The notes under the pieces are model-generated. The model made no database searches. It was not told where the DNA came from and saw only the letters and a program-made list of their open reading frames with translations. 64,000 nucleotides of DNA from CAZPUI01 sp964415525. GTDB taxonomy: Bacteria > Acidobacteriota > Holophagae > Holophagales > Holophagaceae. Where the stretch lies: assembly GCA_964415525.1 (NCBI GenBank), contig CAYQAS010000009.1, positions 1 to 64,000 on the forward strand. Direction: 5' to 3'. Every line of letters starts with the position of its first letter. Positions within the stretch are counted from its first letter, which is position 1. Made by a program: the position numbers and the translations under genes. Positions 26,301-34,379 of the stretch are shown here, in pieces.

Positions 26301-26313
26301 GCGTTGGGAGTAG
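23302..26313 (+). CDS. Membrane-bound diguanylate cyclase with two-component-regulator beta-propeller sensor
   Basis: 1003 residues. Signal peptide (1-19), then a periplasmic propeller of repeated blades (about 25-640; e.g. ITALTEDAHGYLYVGTTNGLYRYNG, LTVFEDRRGTLWMGGNGLFR), a Y_Y_Y domain (about 645-720), one membrane helix (about 724-745), a coiled coil (about 750-790) and a GGDEF domain. The active site is G879-G-E-E-F883 and the inhibitory site RDSD (870-873) sits five residues before it, so it should make c-di-GMP and be product-inhibited. Propellers of this type usually sit on hybrid kinases that sense glycans in Bacteroidetes; here the output is c-di-GMP. GAGGGAG precedes the ATG. Confidence 0.92.
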   Translation: MIPRVLFIYLMLVGFAGAAERLPVGRSYFREYGEQQGLQNPSITALTEDAHGYLYVGTTNGLYRYNGARFEAISLQGEDHSPWVLALVPHPVDGIWVGTQAGLAFVHGNRARWARLEGESHRSVVNNICVDPDGRAWVHGPKGLYRQGRDDRFTLDTESRTWGPKRLVVGHGPVVATAGNVLHHRKSNGAWIRRPTEGCSFDKVFALASDDQGVLWATLGRRVMRLEKDSNVWQELPHQLPETLLGDAQYQPLPGGGLALLTLRSLVRITSEHFEVMDRSKGLPEEELLTVFEDRRGTLWMGGNGLFRRLGSDKFQVFTEQEGLLDRRTWCVHRSRSGRLFVATHRGIVTLENGRFRPLPGMGGIYVQRIIEDPTGGLWFVSNTQELYSLRPGSPQALKVRTPKEGVSMLLPRPEGGADVLLPLSGINYCADLTQVHRMSPVPNRPKVIPNTFFRLAFRDPSGRIAVSSSDGLHVLDKGIWHSFRKQDGLLNDNLLNLRIGPDGTYWITYLDVHGVTRARLEGSTLRILSHEGEGKGLPTDAVYDTLPRPDGGAWVLTNHGLVAWHANRYRLFTTQDGIGSNDCNEGAIWEDEDGSIWFGTTRGLVRGRPMVGFDPPPSVRLTGQTTSLGTRIFPHDPPVTELPYRGAEITFSYAPRRLSEESVVRYQVCLSGHDQGWYDNANPSAHYTGLREGTYTFLVRGRKPGESWGPEASLTFRILPPWYRTWWAWTLWCCSGAGILMALSQLRLHTLTHQRNLLNQEVLIRTREIQEAREALEVANEALRAQTITDPLTHLKNRRFLDLTLPEDLARAAQPRPVHAERRQERSTEDLVFLLVDLDRFKVINDTHGHAAGDEVLRQAAGVLKTAMRDSDALVRWGGEEFLLLARNVDRRDGGQIAERIRSLVATHPFEVGLRSPLHITCSVGFAPFPLEGSEGSLSWERVVDFADQCLYLVKRSGRNGWMGILDGRHANLPAGDIHGLQEAMDRGELEVATNLSDLRWE

Positions 26314-26338
26314 GCCAAGCCTCTGGTACCTTCGAGGC

Positions 26339-27439
26339 ATGATCCCCCTCCGATTCCTGCGCACCTGTCTGCCCGCGGCCCTGGCCATGAGCCTCGGCGC
26401 TCAGACGCAGGGACCCCCCAAGCCGATCTTCTACCAGCCCAGAGAGGTCGGCTCCGACAGCGCCTTCAACCCGTTCACGTCGGTGCTGAATTGGACCTTC
26501 GACACCCTCCAGGTGCCCGAGAGCTTCGACGAATACCAGGCCCGGGAGCGCTGGGGGATGGTGCGCGAGAACCTGCTGCATCCGGGCCGCGCCGTAGCCA
26601 CCCGCGGCGGGTGGGGCGACTTCATCAACCGCCAGGTGATCCCCTATCGGATGTCGGAACCGGACTGGATTCCCAACTGGTCCCTGCACCTGGTGGGCGG
26701 CGGCATGCTCTACCGCAAGAAGGCGGAATGGTTCGAGGCCAAAGGCATGCCCGCACCCTACCTCATGGCGGGCGTCCTGACGGTGGTGGAGGAACTGGCG
26801 GCAGAAGCCGTCGAGAAAGCCTCCACCAAGCCGGATGACGAAGTCGCCGACGTCCTGCTGTTCCTTCCCGCCGCCATGCTGCTGTTCAACAGCGACACCG
26901 TGGCCCGCTTCACCGCGGACAAACTTCAGCTCGTGGAATGGCAGTATCAGCCAGTCTATGACCCCAACGCGGTACGCCCCTGGGGGAGCAAGGGCCGACT
27001 CACCAATGCCGGGCAGAGCTTCGTGATGCGGCCCGACCTCTTCAACCGCAAGGACCTGCGCCCCTTCGTCCACTTCGGCATGACCAACCTCGTGGGGCTC
27101 TCCCATAAGATCGGCGCCACCGACAACATTTCCTGGGGCCTGGGGGCCTCCATGGTTCAAGCCCAGGACCCGACGCGCACCCGCTTCACCGGGGGCCTCT
27201 TCTGGGACCGGGAAGGGTCGCTCCTCGCCTCCCTGATTCTCAACGGCACCGACAACCTCAACGCCCGCCTGAACATCTATCCCGGAGCATTGGGAGGACG
27301 CAGTTGGTGGAGCCCCGGCCTCTACGTCGGCCTGGGGGACAAGGGCGACATGAACGTGGGTCTGACCCTGCGATTCCTGCCGGCAGGTGTGGCGCGTCTC
27401 GCACCCAGCACCAACCGGCAGCAATGGACACCGCGTTAA
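26339..27439 (+). CDS. Exported protein of unknown function
   Basis: 366 residues. Signal peptide to about residue 21 (MSLGAQ). The middle (about 115-185) is hydrophobic with a Gly-rich segment (NWSLHLVGGGMLYRKKAEWF) and looks like two amphipathic or membrane helices. The C-terminal third (about 245-350) has alternating strands ending in a barrel-like GDMNVGLTLRFLP, so it may sit in the outer membrane. It starts 25 nt after the diguanylate cyclase and is probably cotranscribed. No family recognised. Confidence 0.6.
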   Translation: MIPLRFLRTCLPAALAMSLGAQTQGPPKPIFYQPREVGSDSAFNPFTSVLNWTFDTLQVPESFDEYQARERWGMVRENLLHPGRAVATRGGWGDFINRQVIPYRMSEPDWIPNWSLHLVGGGMLYRKKAEWFEAKGMPAPYLMAGVLTVVEELAAEAVEKASTKPDDEVADVLLFLPAAMLLFNSDTVARFTADKLQLVEWQYQPVYDPNAVRPWGSKGRLTNAGQSFVMRPDLFNRKDLRPFVHFGMTNLVGLSHKIGATDNISWGLGASMVQAQDPTRTRFTGGLFWDREGSLLASLILNGTDNLNARLNIYPGALGGRSWWSPGLYVGLGDKGDMNVGLTLRFLPAGVARLAPSTNRQQWTPR

Positions 27440-27445
27440 CGTCCC

Positions 27446-29368
27446 TCAGAATCCCCAGCGGACCCTCGCGACCAGTTCCCGCCCCTTCGCGGGCAGAGGC
27501 GAAGCACCGCCAGGATAGGCCTGGATCAGTGGGGGCTTCTTGTCCATTAGATCGAATACACCGAGGCTGAGAGACCATTCTTCCAACGTCCAGGTGGCAT
27601 TGAGGTTCAGCAGCAGGGCGCCATCCACCTTCGTCAGGGCCATGTCCTGTAGGGTCGGCGACCAGACGTAGCCATAGCGGTCACTCAACCAAGTGAAGGT
27701 GGGACTGATCTGCCAGCCCCCCGCCAATTTCATAACTGCCTGACCCGCCAATTTGTGGTTGGAGAGCCCCAGGAAACGGTCGTCATGGCCTGGTACGGAC
27801 CAGTCCAGCACTTGGTTGTCGGCCTTATGGAAGGCATAGGACAGGCTCATGGCGCCCCAAGAAGGACGTACGCGATATTCCACCTCATAGCCCTTGCTGC
27901 CCGTATCGGGACCATTGACATAGCCACTGTTCCACACAAGGGGCTTGGTCAGCCTTGTGTTGAACACATTGAACGTCAAGAACCCTGAACCCACCTGGGA
28001 ACCGAACTCGAGCTCCGTCGTTCGGGTCTTCTCCGAATCAATGCTGGTGGCACCCTGGCCGGGCCGTCCCAGATTGAGCACATTGGGAGTGCGGAAGGCG
28101 TTCGCGAAGAGCAGCTTCACGTGCCAGCGGTCGAAGGCCTTGGTGAGGGCGACGCGGGGCACAAAGGCGCTTCCCGCAACGCTGTGTTTCTCGTAACGCC
28201 CACCCACCGTAAGGTTCACCGGTCCGGAGTAGGCTGCTTCGAAGTAGCCCGCGGAGCTGTCATAGCTCACTTGGCTCCTGCCATCGGCCGTCAAGGTGAT
28301 CGGGGCGTCCCCATCTCGGGCGAAGAGGCCCACGGAGGCATCATCAGTCAGGTGCTCCGCACCAAAGGCCAGATTGAGGGATTTGTTCACTTCCCATCCA
28401 AGGCTGGCGCCGTATTTAAGCCGGAGTACCGTGCGCCGCTTATCCTGGTTCTCGCCTTCCAGCACCCAAGGCGTGACGCGCCGATGTGTCAGGAAGGGCG
28501 TCAGTTTGACCCCCTCAGCGAGATCAATGGCATAGCGCGCCTCAAGCCCCTGGCTGCTGAAGTGCGTCCGCTGCATGCCCCCCGAGCCCGTATCCGGGTT
28601 GTCCAGCAGGTATTCCTCGAAGAGGCCATGCAGGGAGAGGGCACCCGCCTGGGCGCCGAAGTGAAGGAGGCGATCCTGGACTCCGGAGCGTTTATCCATG
28701 TCCGTGCTGTCCCCGCCATAGATGGGATAGGACTCGGTGCCGGTCTTGCCACCGAGCATGGCCGCCCCCACGGTCCACTGAACGCGGTCCCCTTTTTGAC
28801 CCGCCAACATGCTGACGCCGCTTCGGGTCAACCCTTTGCTGGAGCCGCCCATCAACCCGACCATCGGCCCTTTCAGATCCTCCGCGCCGAGCGAGACGAT
28901 CTTGATCACCGCCAGTTCCGCGAGTCCACCGTAGATCGCACTTCCGGGCCCACGAATGATCTCGATCCGCTTGATCTGGTCCATGGGGAAGCGATGAGCA
29001 AACGGAGTGTTGCCATAGAGCAGTTCCGGCACCTCCAAACCATCCCATAGCACCAGGGCCTTGCCCTCATAGGCCCAAAGCCCGCGTGCGGCCAGCCCCG
29101 TAACCCCCTGCCCGTCATAACCGAAATCGAAACCAGGCACGAGGCGGAGCACGTCAATGAGGTCTCTGGCGCCACTGGCCTGAATATCCTCCCGAGTGAT
29201 GAAAGAAATGACGCCAGGACTTTCACGAAGGCTCGTGGCCTTGGCGCTGGCCACCGTGACAGGCGTATTGAGGAGTTCCAGAAGCTCCTTGGCGGTGTCG
29301 TCAGGAGACGACTGCGCGGCAAGGGCCGTGGTGAGGAGCGACACGGGAAGGAGTCGAAGCCGGGTCAT
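27446..29368 (-). CDS. TonB-dependent receptor without regulatory-like domain
   Basis: 640 residues. Signal peptide (LLTTALAAQ), plug domain (about 30-150: TPVTVASAKATSLRESPGVISFITREDIQASGARDL and IKRIEIIRGPGSAIYGG), then a barrel ending in Phe (VARVRWGF). The size and plug sequence fit siderophore, vitamin or small-ligand receptors rather than the large Oar-like ones elsewhere here. The ligand cannot be told from sequence. GGGAGG lies 4 nt before the ATG. It converges on the exported protein with a 6-nt gap, and no tonB/exbBD genes are nearby. Confidence 0.9.
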   Translation of the reverse strand: MTRLRLLPVSLLTTALAAQSSPDDTAKELLELLNTPVTVASAKATSLRESPGVISFITREDIQASGARDLIDVLRLVPGFDFGYDGQGVTGLAARGLWAYEGKALVLWDGLEVPELLYGNTPFAHRFPMDQIKRIEIIRGPGSAIYGGLAELAVIKIVSLGAEDLKGPMVGLMGGSSKGLTRSGVSMLAGQKGDRVQWTVGAAMLGGKTGTESYPIYGGDSTDMDKRSGVQDRLLHFGAQAGALSLHGLFEEYLLDNPDTGSGGMQRTHFSSQGLEARYAIDLAEGVKLTPFLTHRRVTPWVLEGENQDKRRTVLRLKYGASLGWEVNKSLNLAFGAEHLTDDASVGLFARDGDAPITLTADGRSQVSYDSSAGYFEAAYSGPVNLTVGGRYEKHSVAGSAFVPRVALTKAFDRWHVKLLFANAFRTPNVLNLGRPGQGATSIDSEKTRTTELEFGSQVGSGFLTFNVFNTRLTKPLVWNSGYVNGPDTGSKGYEVEYRVRPSWGAMSLSYAFHKADNQVLDWSVPGHDDRFLGLSNHKLAGQAVMKLAGGWQISPTFTWLSDRYGYVWSPTLQDMALTKVDGALLLNLNATWTLEEWSLSLGVFDLMDKKPPLIQAYPGGASPLPAKGRELVARVRWGF

Positions 29369-29613
29369 GGTACCTCCCTAGTGGAAATTACCGACATCGT
29401 CACCAACAAATGTCTTCATTAATCTCGCGCACAGCACGTGGGTAACGACCATGGTTCCAACATTCGTCCGGACCAAGCATCACGACAGACGAACCGCCCC
29501 TGGGAATCACAGGCCAAGCGAGTGGACTCGATTCGGCACTGCGGGGCCCAGCTCCGCGAACCGAAGGCAGGCGGGAGGACGCGGCTGAATGCCGCGTCCG
29601 TTAGACTGGGGGG

Positions 29614-30399
29614 ATGAGCTTGCTTCTCGCTGTCGACGTGGGGAACACGAACATCGTCCTGGGGGTCTTCGACCTCTCGAAGGGGACGGAGGCACCGCTG
29701 TTAGCCTCCTGGCGCCTCGCCACCAGCCGTGAGCGCACGGCGGACGAGTATGGTCTGTCCACCTCCGCCCTCCTGCGCCATCGGGGCCTCGATCCTCAGA
29801 TGGTGAAGCAGGTGGTGGTGAGTAGCGTCGTGCCGCCCCTGCATCCGGTCATCGATGCCTGGATCCGCAACTACTTCCAGGCCGACCCGCTGTGGGTGGA
29901 GCTGGGTATCAAGACGGGGCTGAAGGTCGTCATCGACCACCCCAGTGAGCTCGGTGCGGACCGCATCGTGAACGCGGTGGCGGGCCTCGAAAAATACGGA
30001 GCACCCCTCATCGCCGTGGACTTCGGTACCGCCACGACCTTCGATGTGGTGAACGCCAAGCGCGAGTATCTGGGCGGCGTCATCGCCCCAGGTCTCAAGA
30101 TCAGCGCAGAGGCCCTCTTCCAGCGCACCTCCCGGCTGCCCCGGGTGGAGATCGCTGAACCCGAACGTCTCGTGGGGCGCAGCACCATCCAAGCCATGCA
30201 GTCCGGCCTCTTCTACGGCTATGTGGGCCTCGTGGACGGCATCATGGAGCGGCTGCTGACGGAATACCCGGATGCGACGCCTGTGGCCACCGGCGGCCTC
30301 GCCCGGGTCGTCGTGCCCGCCACTCGCCACATCCGCATCCTCGAGCCCGATCTCACCCTGGAAGGCCTGCGTCTGCTCTGGCTGAAAAATCGGCGATAG
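29614..30399 (+). CDS. coaX: Type III pantothenate kinase
   Basis: 261 residues, full length. The P-loop-like DVGNTNIVLG (residues 6-15) and the DFGTATTFDVVNAKREYLGGVIAPG block match CoaX of the ASKHA fold, which phosphorylates pantothenate in the first step of coenzyme A synthesis. birA follows after 12 nt, a pairing common in bacteria and probably an operon. A G-rich ribosome binding site (GGGGGG) abuts the ATG. Confidence 0.95.
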   Translation: MSLLLAVDVGNTNIVLGVFDLSKGTEAPLLASWRLATSRERTADEYGLSTSALLRHRGLDPQMVKQVVVSSVVPPLHPVIDAWIRNYFQADPLWVELGIKTGLKVVIDHPSELGADRIVNAVAGLEKYGAPLIAVDFGTATTFDVVNAKREYLGGVIAPGLKISAEALFQRTSRLPRVEIAEPERLVGRSTIQAMQSGLFYGYVGLVDGIMERLLTEYPDATPVATGGLARVVVPATRHIRILEPDLTLEGLRLLWLKNRR

Positions 30400-30411
30400 G
30401 CGGCGGGATCC

Positions 30412-31083
30412 ATGTCCCTGCCCCTCGTTCGACTCGCTGAGATCGACTCCACCCAGTCCTTCCTGACCCGCCATCCAGAACTTGGCTGCTGCGGTGTACT
30501 GGCGCGCCAGCAGACCTCCGGTCGCGGTCAGGGCACCAACCGCTGGGAAGGCGCGCCGGATGCGGGGCTGTACCTCAGTGCCCGTGTGCCATTGCCCGAC
30601 ATGCCCGTGGGGCTGGTGCTCCAGCGTGCCATGGCGGCCGTGGCAGAGGCCTTGCGCCCCTGGTGCCCTGATCTCGGACTCAAGTGGCCCAACGATCTCG
30701 TGGCCCATCTCGATGGCCACCTCGTGAAGCTGGGCGGCATCATTGGCGAAATGCGTCAGGGCACGGTGCTGCTCGGCCTCGGCGTGAACCTCGCCAGCGC
30801 GCCATCCATCCCCGAGCGCGCCATTCCTCCGGCCTGCCTGCGCGACCTCACAGCTCGCCCCCTGCCGGATCCCGCGGAACTCGCCAGGGAACTGCTGCGC
30901 CGCTGGCAGGCGCTCCCCGAAACCCGGAGTCCAGCCTTCCTCTGGCCCACGGGCGGCACCACCATCCGCTGGGAGGATGGCGAGGGCCGCTGCCTGGGCT
31001 GGGAGCCGGACGGGCGCCTGAAGGTGGAGATTGAGGGTCGGATCCGCCTCTTGACCTCAGGCGATCTGTCCGGCCTCAGTTGA
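30412..31083 (+). CDS. birA: Biotin-acetyl-CoA-carboxylase ligase
   Basis: 223 residues. The class I short form lacks the DNA-binding N-terminus, so it should ligate biotin but not repress. Motifs seen: IDSTQSFL, QQTSGRGQGTNRW (biotinyl-AMP loop), LKWPNDL and KLGGIIGE. Downstream partner of coaX. Its last 8 nt overlap the stop region of the convergent gene at 31076. Confidence 0.93.
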   Translation: MSLPLVRLAEIDSTQSFLTRHPELGCCGVLARQQTSGRGQGTNRWEGAPDAGLYLSARVPLPDMPVGLVLQRAMAAVAEALRPWCPDLGLKWPNDLVAHLDGHLVKLGGIIGEMRQGTVLLGLGVNLASAPSIPERAIPPACLRDLTARPLPDPAELARELLRRWQALPETRSPAFLWPTGGTTIRWEDGEGRCLGWEPDGRLKVEIEGRIRLLTSGDLSGLS

Positions 31084-32188
31084 ACCAGATGGCCATGCCC
31101 ATGAAGTTGCCGCCGAAGACATCCGCGGCCCCCGTGATCTGCTTCAGGTCGGCCTTGGGTCCCTTGCGCAAGTAGCGCTTCCCAGGACCGTCTCCGATCA
31201 TCTCCTCCGGCTCGAGGCGGGTCGGAGGATGGTCCAGGAAAGCCTTCAGATCGAAGCCCAGCTCCTTCCGCTCGCCCCAGGACGGCAGGAGCTTGCGACC
31301 CTCCAGGATGGCCTCCAGCTCGTTCACCATCCGCAGCCACCCATCGATCATCTCGCGGCGGATTGGGACCCCCAGCACACCCGTCTGGCTCGGCGAGGGC
31401 AACCATTCATGGTCATCATCCGTCTCCGCCAGCGCCCGTTTCCAGGTGACTCGGGAAAGAGCGCACATGGCGACGAGGTGCTTCCGCAACCGCCCCAGGG
31501 CCTGGGGTTCCGCCCAGATGAGGGTCTCCATGACGTCCTTGCGAGGGGTTTCGATGCGAACCGCCCCAGCGAAGAGGCGCGGCCCGAAGTCGTTCCAGAA
31601 GGGATTGAAGTCGATGGCCAGCAGCACATCCGCCAACCCCATGAGCAGGTGCGTGTAGCCCTCCAACCAGGGGGCATCCGCGCCGTCGAAGGCCACCAAC
31701 AGCTCGCCCTGCAGCTCCGGTGGCAGGGACCCGCGCACGCGCCCCGCCAGCCCCAGGAGCGGGTCCGTGGCCGAGCCGTCTCCGTCCAGATCCAGCTTCA
31801 CCTTCCCCAGGGGCAGGTTGAATGTGAAGGACGATCCCTTCACCTGATGCAAGGTCGCCTGGGCGCGGGCGAGGTCGCCCTGGAAGGTCTTGAGCAGGCG
31901 CCGCATCCCCTCGGCATCGATGGGTTCGGGCTTCGGGTTCTCCGGCACCGGCAGACGCAACAGCGGAATGCCCCGGGCCCGCCCTCCATGACGGTAGAGC
32001 CCCTGCCCCAGCCGCTCGAAGGCCCGGACAAACTGCGCTGTCCCCAGACCGAAGCGCTCGGCATCCGTCGCGGGGAGCGCCATGGTTTCGGCATGCTTCA
32101 AGGGGCCGTGGGTGAGGAGTTCCACGCTGGAGGTCGTCTGGGCGGTCAGGCCAAGCGAGAGAAAGGACAGCAGACAGGCACGCCGCAT
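31076..32188 (-). CDS. Exported protein of unknown function
   Basis: 370 residues. A signal peptide of about 17 residues (MRRACLLSFLSLGLTAQ) precedes a largely alpha-helical, globular protein with no recognised domain. A segment KVKLDLDGDGSATDPLLG at about 125-145 resembles a calcium-binding DxDxDG loop. GGAGG lies 5 nt before the chosen ATG, which is also where the signal peptide begins. Convergent with birA, overlapping by 8 nt. Confidence 0.6.
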   Translation of the reverse strand: MRRACLLSFLSLGLTAQTTSSVELLTHGPLKHAETMALPATDAERFGLGTAQFVRAFERLGQGLYRHGGRARGIPLLRLPVPENPKPEPIDAEGMRRLLKTFQGDLARAQATLHQVKGSSFTFNLPLGKVKLDLDGDGSATDPLLGLAGRVRGSLPPELQGELLVAFDGADAPWLEGYTHLLMGLADVLLAIDFNPFWNDFGPRLFAGAVRIETPRKDVMETLIWAEPQALGRLRKHLVAMCALSRVTWKRALAETDDDHEWLPSPSQTGVLGVPIRREMIDGWLRMVNELEAILEGRKLLPSWGERKELGFDLKAFLDHPPTRLEPEEMIGDGPGKRYLRKGPKADLKQITGAADVFGGNFMGMAIWFN

Positions 32189-32238
32189 CGAGGCCTCCGG
32201 GAAGTCTGTCGAGGATACGCGAAGGCAGCGCTCTCCAT

Positions 32239-32271
32239 AAAACAGTGCTGCCCGCCAGAAGGCGGGCAGCG
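32239..32271 (-). terminator. Terminator after the POT transporter gene
   Basis: A 10-bp perfect stem (32247-32256 with 32261-32270) has a 4-nt loop. On the minus strand it is followed by ACTGTTTTATGG. It lies 27 nt past the POT stop. Confidence 0.8.
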
Positions 32272-32297
32272 CGGTGTTCAAGTGACAGGGCGATGCC

Positions 32298-34301
32298 TCA
32301 GGAGTAACCGCCCATCAGCTTGGCGATGTAGCGGCTGACGAAGGCCCACAGGATGAAGCTGGCGACCGCGGCGAGCACGGCGCAGAGGATGAAGATGTGC
32401 CAGAGCTGGGTGCCGGCCATGGCGCCCGCGATCTTGCCCGCGGCGTAGGAGCCGAGGCCGGAGCCGAAGAACCAGATGCCCATCATCTGGCTGCCCAGCT
32501 GCTTGGGAGCGAGCTTGCTGACGTAGGCGAGGCCCACGGGGCTGAGGCAGAGTTCGCCCAGGGTGGCGAAAACGTAGGTGCCAAAGAGCCAACCCAGGGA
32601 CACCTGCTGGACTTCAGTCAGGGTGGGCTGGGCAAGGAAGGCGGCACCGGTCATGGTGACGAGGGCGAGGGAGACGCAGAGCAGGCCGAGGGCGAACTTC
32701 ACGGGGCTGCTGGGCCACCTGCCACTGCGGCGGCGCCACAGGGCGGCGAAGAAGCCACCGAAAAGCACCACGAGGGTGGGGTTGGTGACGAGCACGAAGA
32801 CGGGCGGGATCTCGAATCCACCCTTGGCCTTCATCAGGTCCACCTTCTGCGTCTCGAGCTCTTTTTCCTTCTTGGAGACCACGGAGAGGGCCTCCTCGGC
32901 GACCTTCAGCTGCTCGATCACGGCGCCCATCTCGGCGGTCACCGCGGGATTCTTGGCCTGGGCAGCCTGGAGCTGGCCTTCGACCGCCGGACGCTCGCCC
33001 TGCAGACGGGCCGCTTCCGCGGCGCGCTTCGCCGCCAGCTTTTCGGTGTCGTGGCTCGGCTTCATGTTCTGGAGGGTCTTGATTTCCTTGTCCAGGGTGC
33101 GGAGCTTCAGGCTGGCATCCACCAGGACCTTGTCCTTCAGCCGCAGGGCCTCGAACTGTTTGTCGAAGGCCTTCACGGCCTTGTCCACCGGGGGCAGCTC
33201 GTTGACGCGGATCTTGGCCTGCTCGACGGCGATGGCCTGCGCTTCGACGTTCCCGAAGATGCGCTTGCTGTAGTCCCGGGCAAAGAGGTTGAAGGTGGAG
33301 CCCGCCTGCTGGAAGAGCATCCAGAAGATGAGGCTGAACGTGATCATCAGCCCCACCACGCCCATGCGCTTCCAGTCCTCACGGCTGAGCTGGTGGTGCT
33401 CTGCGTGGGCGGCGGATCCCACAGGAGCGCCGGGAAGGGCGCGGGTGCTGACCCAACCCATGTTGATGACCTTCGCGACACCAAACATCAGGAAGATGGC
33501 GCCACCGATCCCAGCCACCAGCTGCACAATCCAGTTCTGGCTGGCGATGACGAAGTAGGCCAAAGCCACGACGATGGCCACCTGGAAGGCCACGAAGCCG
33601 ACGCCCGCAGGCTTGGGCTCAGCCTGACCCTCCAGCGTCAGATCCTGGATGAGCTTGCGGCGCAGGAAGAAGTTCACGAGCGAAAGCAGCATTCCGAAGC
33701 CGGTCATGCCGAAGGCCCAGGCCCAACCATTGGGGCTGTCGAGACCCACGGCCCGCAGGAGGCTCATGAAGCTCGGGCTGCTGGCCATCCAGCCGCAGAG
33801 GAACACGGCGGCGATGGAGCCCACGTTGATGCCCGCGTATTCGATGGTGAAGGCGGCCTCGCGACGGGAGTCATCCTTCGAATACATCTTGCCCACGCTG
33901 GCCGAGAGGTTCGGCTTCATGAGACAGGTGCCCACCGCGATGAAGGTCAGCGAGAGGAGCAGCGCCTTGGTGCTATGCACCTGCAGCAGCAACTGGCCGC
34001 CGGCAATGAAGAGGCCGCCCATCAGGATGGTGCGCTTGGCGCCCAGGAAGCGGTCGGCGATCTGACCACCGGAGAGGGCGAAGACGTAAAGCGATAGGTA
34101 ATAGCCCGCAAAGATCGCCGTGGCGCGACCCAGATCAAGGCCCAGGCCGCCCATCGCCGCAGAAGCGGTCATGTAGAGCATCAGCAGCGGGCGCGTGCCA
34201 TAGAACGACATGCGCTCAAAGGTCTCGGTGATGACCAGCACCCACAGCCCCTTCGGGTGCTTCTGGGGCGTGTCGTGCGTGGCGACGTCAGCGTGGCTCA
34301 T
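32298..34301 (-). CDS. POT/PTR-family proton-coupled peptide transporter with coiled-coil insertion
   Basis: 667 residues. The proton-coupling motif E26-T-F-E29-R30 with FYGTR, and the ADRFLGAKR loop, identify a POT-family major facilitator taking up di- and tripeptides. The usual length is about 450-520 residues. The excess is a charged helical segment at about 345-495 (AKIRVNELPPVDKAVKAF to KEKELETQKVDLMKAKGG) inserted in the second half. The segment is rich in Lys, Glu and Ala with heptad-like spacing, predicted coiled coil. GGAGA precedes ATG 34301; a start six codons upstream lacks a good ribosome binding site. Confidence 0.9.
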   Translation of the reverse strand: MSHADVATHDTPQKHPKGLWVLVITETFERMSFYGTRPLLMLYMTASAAMGGLGLDLGRATAIFAGYYLSLYVFALSGGQIADRFLGAKRTILMGGLFIAGGQLLLQVHSTKALLLSLTFIAVGTCLMKPNLSASVGKMYSKDDSRREAAFTIEYAGINVGSIAAVFLCGWMASSPSFMSLLRAVGLDSPNGWAWAFGMTGFGMLLSLVNFFLRRKLIQDLTLEGQAEPKPAGVGFVAFQVAIVVALAYFVIASQNWIVQLVAGIGGAIFLMFGVAKVINMGWVSTRALPGAPVGSAAHAEHHQLSREDWKRMGVVGLMITFSLIFWMLFQQAGSTFNLFARDYSKRIFGNVEAQAIAVEQAKIRVNELPPVDKAVKAFDKQFEALRLKDKVLVDASLKLRTLDKEIKTLQNMKPSHDTEKLAAKRAAEAARLQGERPAVEGQLQAAQAKNPAVTAEMGAVIEQLKVAEEALSVVSKKEKELETQKVDLMKAKGGFEIPPVFVLVTNPTLVVLFGGFFAALWRRRSGRWPSSPVKFALGLLCVSLALVTMTGAAFLAQPTLTEVQQVSLGWLFGTYVFATLGELCLSPVGLAYVSKLAPKQLGSQMMGIWFFGSGLGSYAAGKIAGAMAGTQLWHIFILCAVLAAVASFILWAFVSRYIAKLMGGYS

Positions 34302-34379
34302 GCAGGGTTCTCCAAACAAAAGGGGCGTGAGCCATCGTCTCGCGAGGAAGCCCGTTCTGACAATCAGCCGAAAGTTTTC

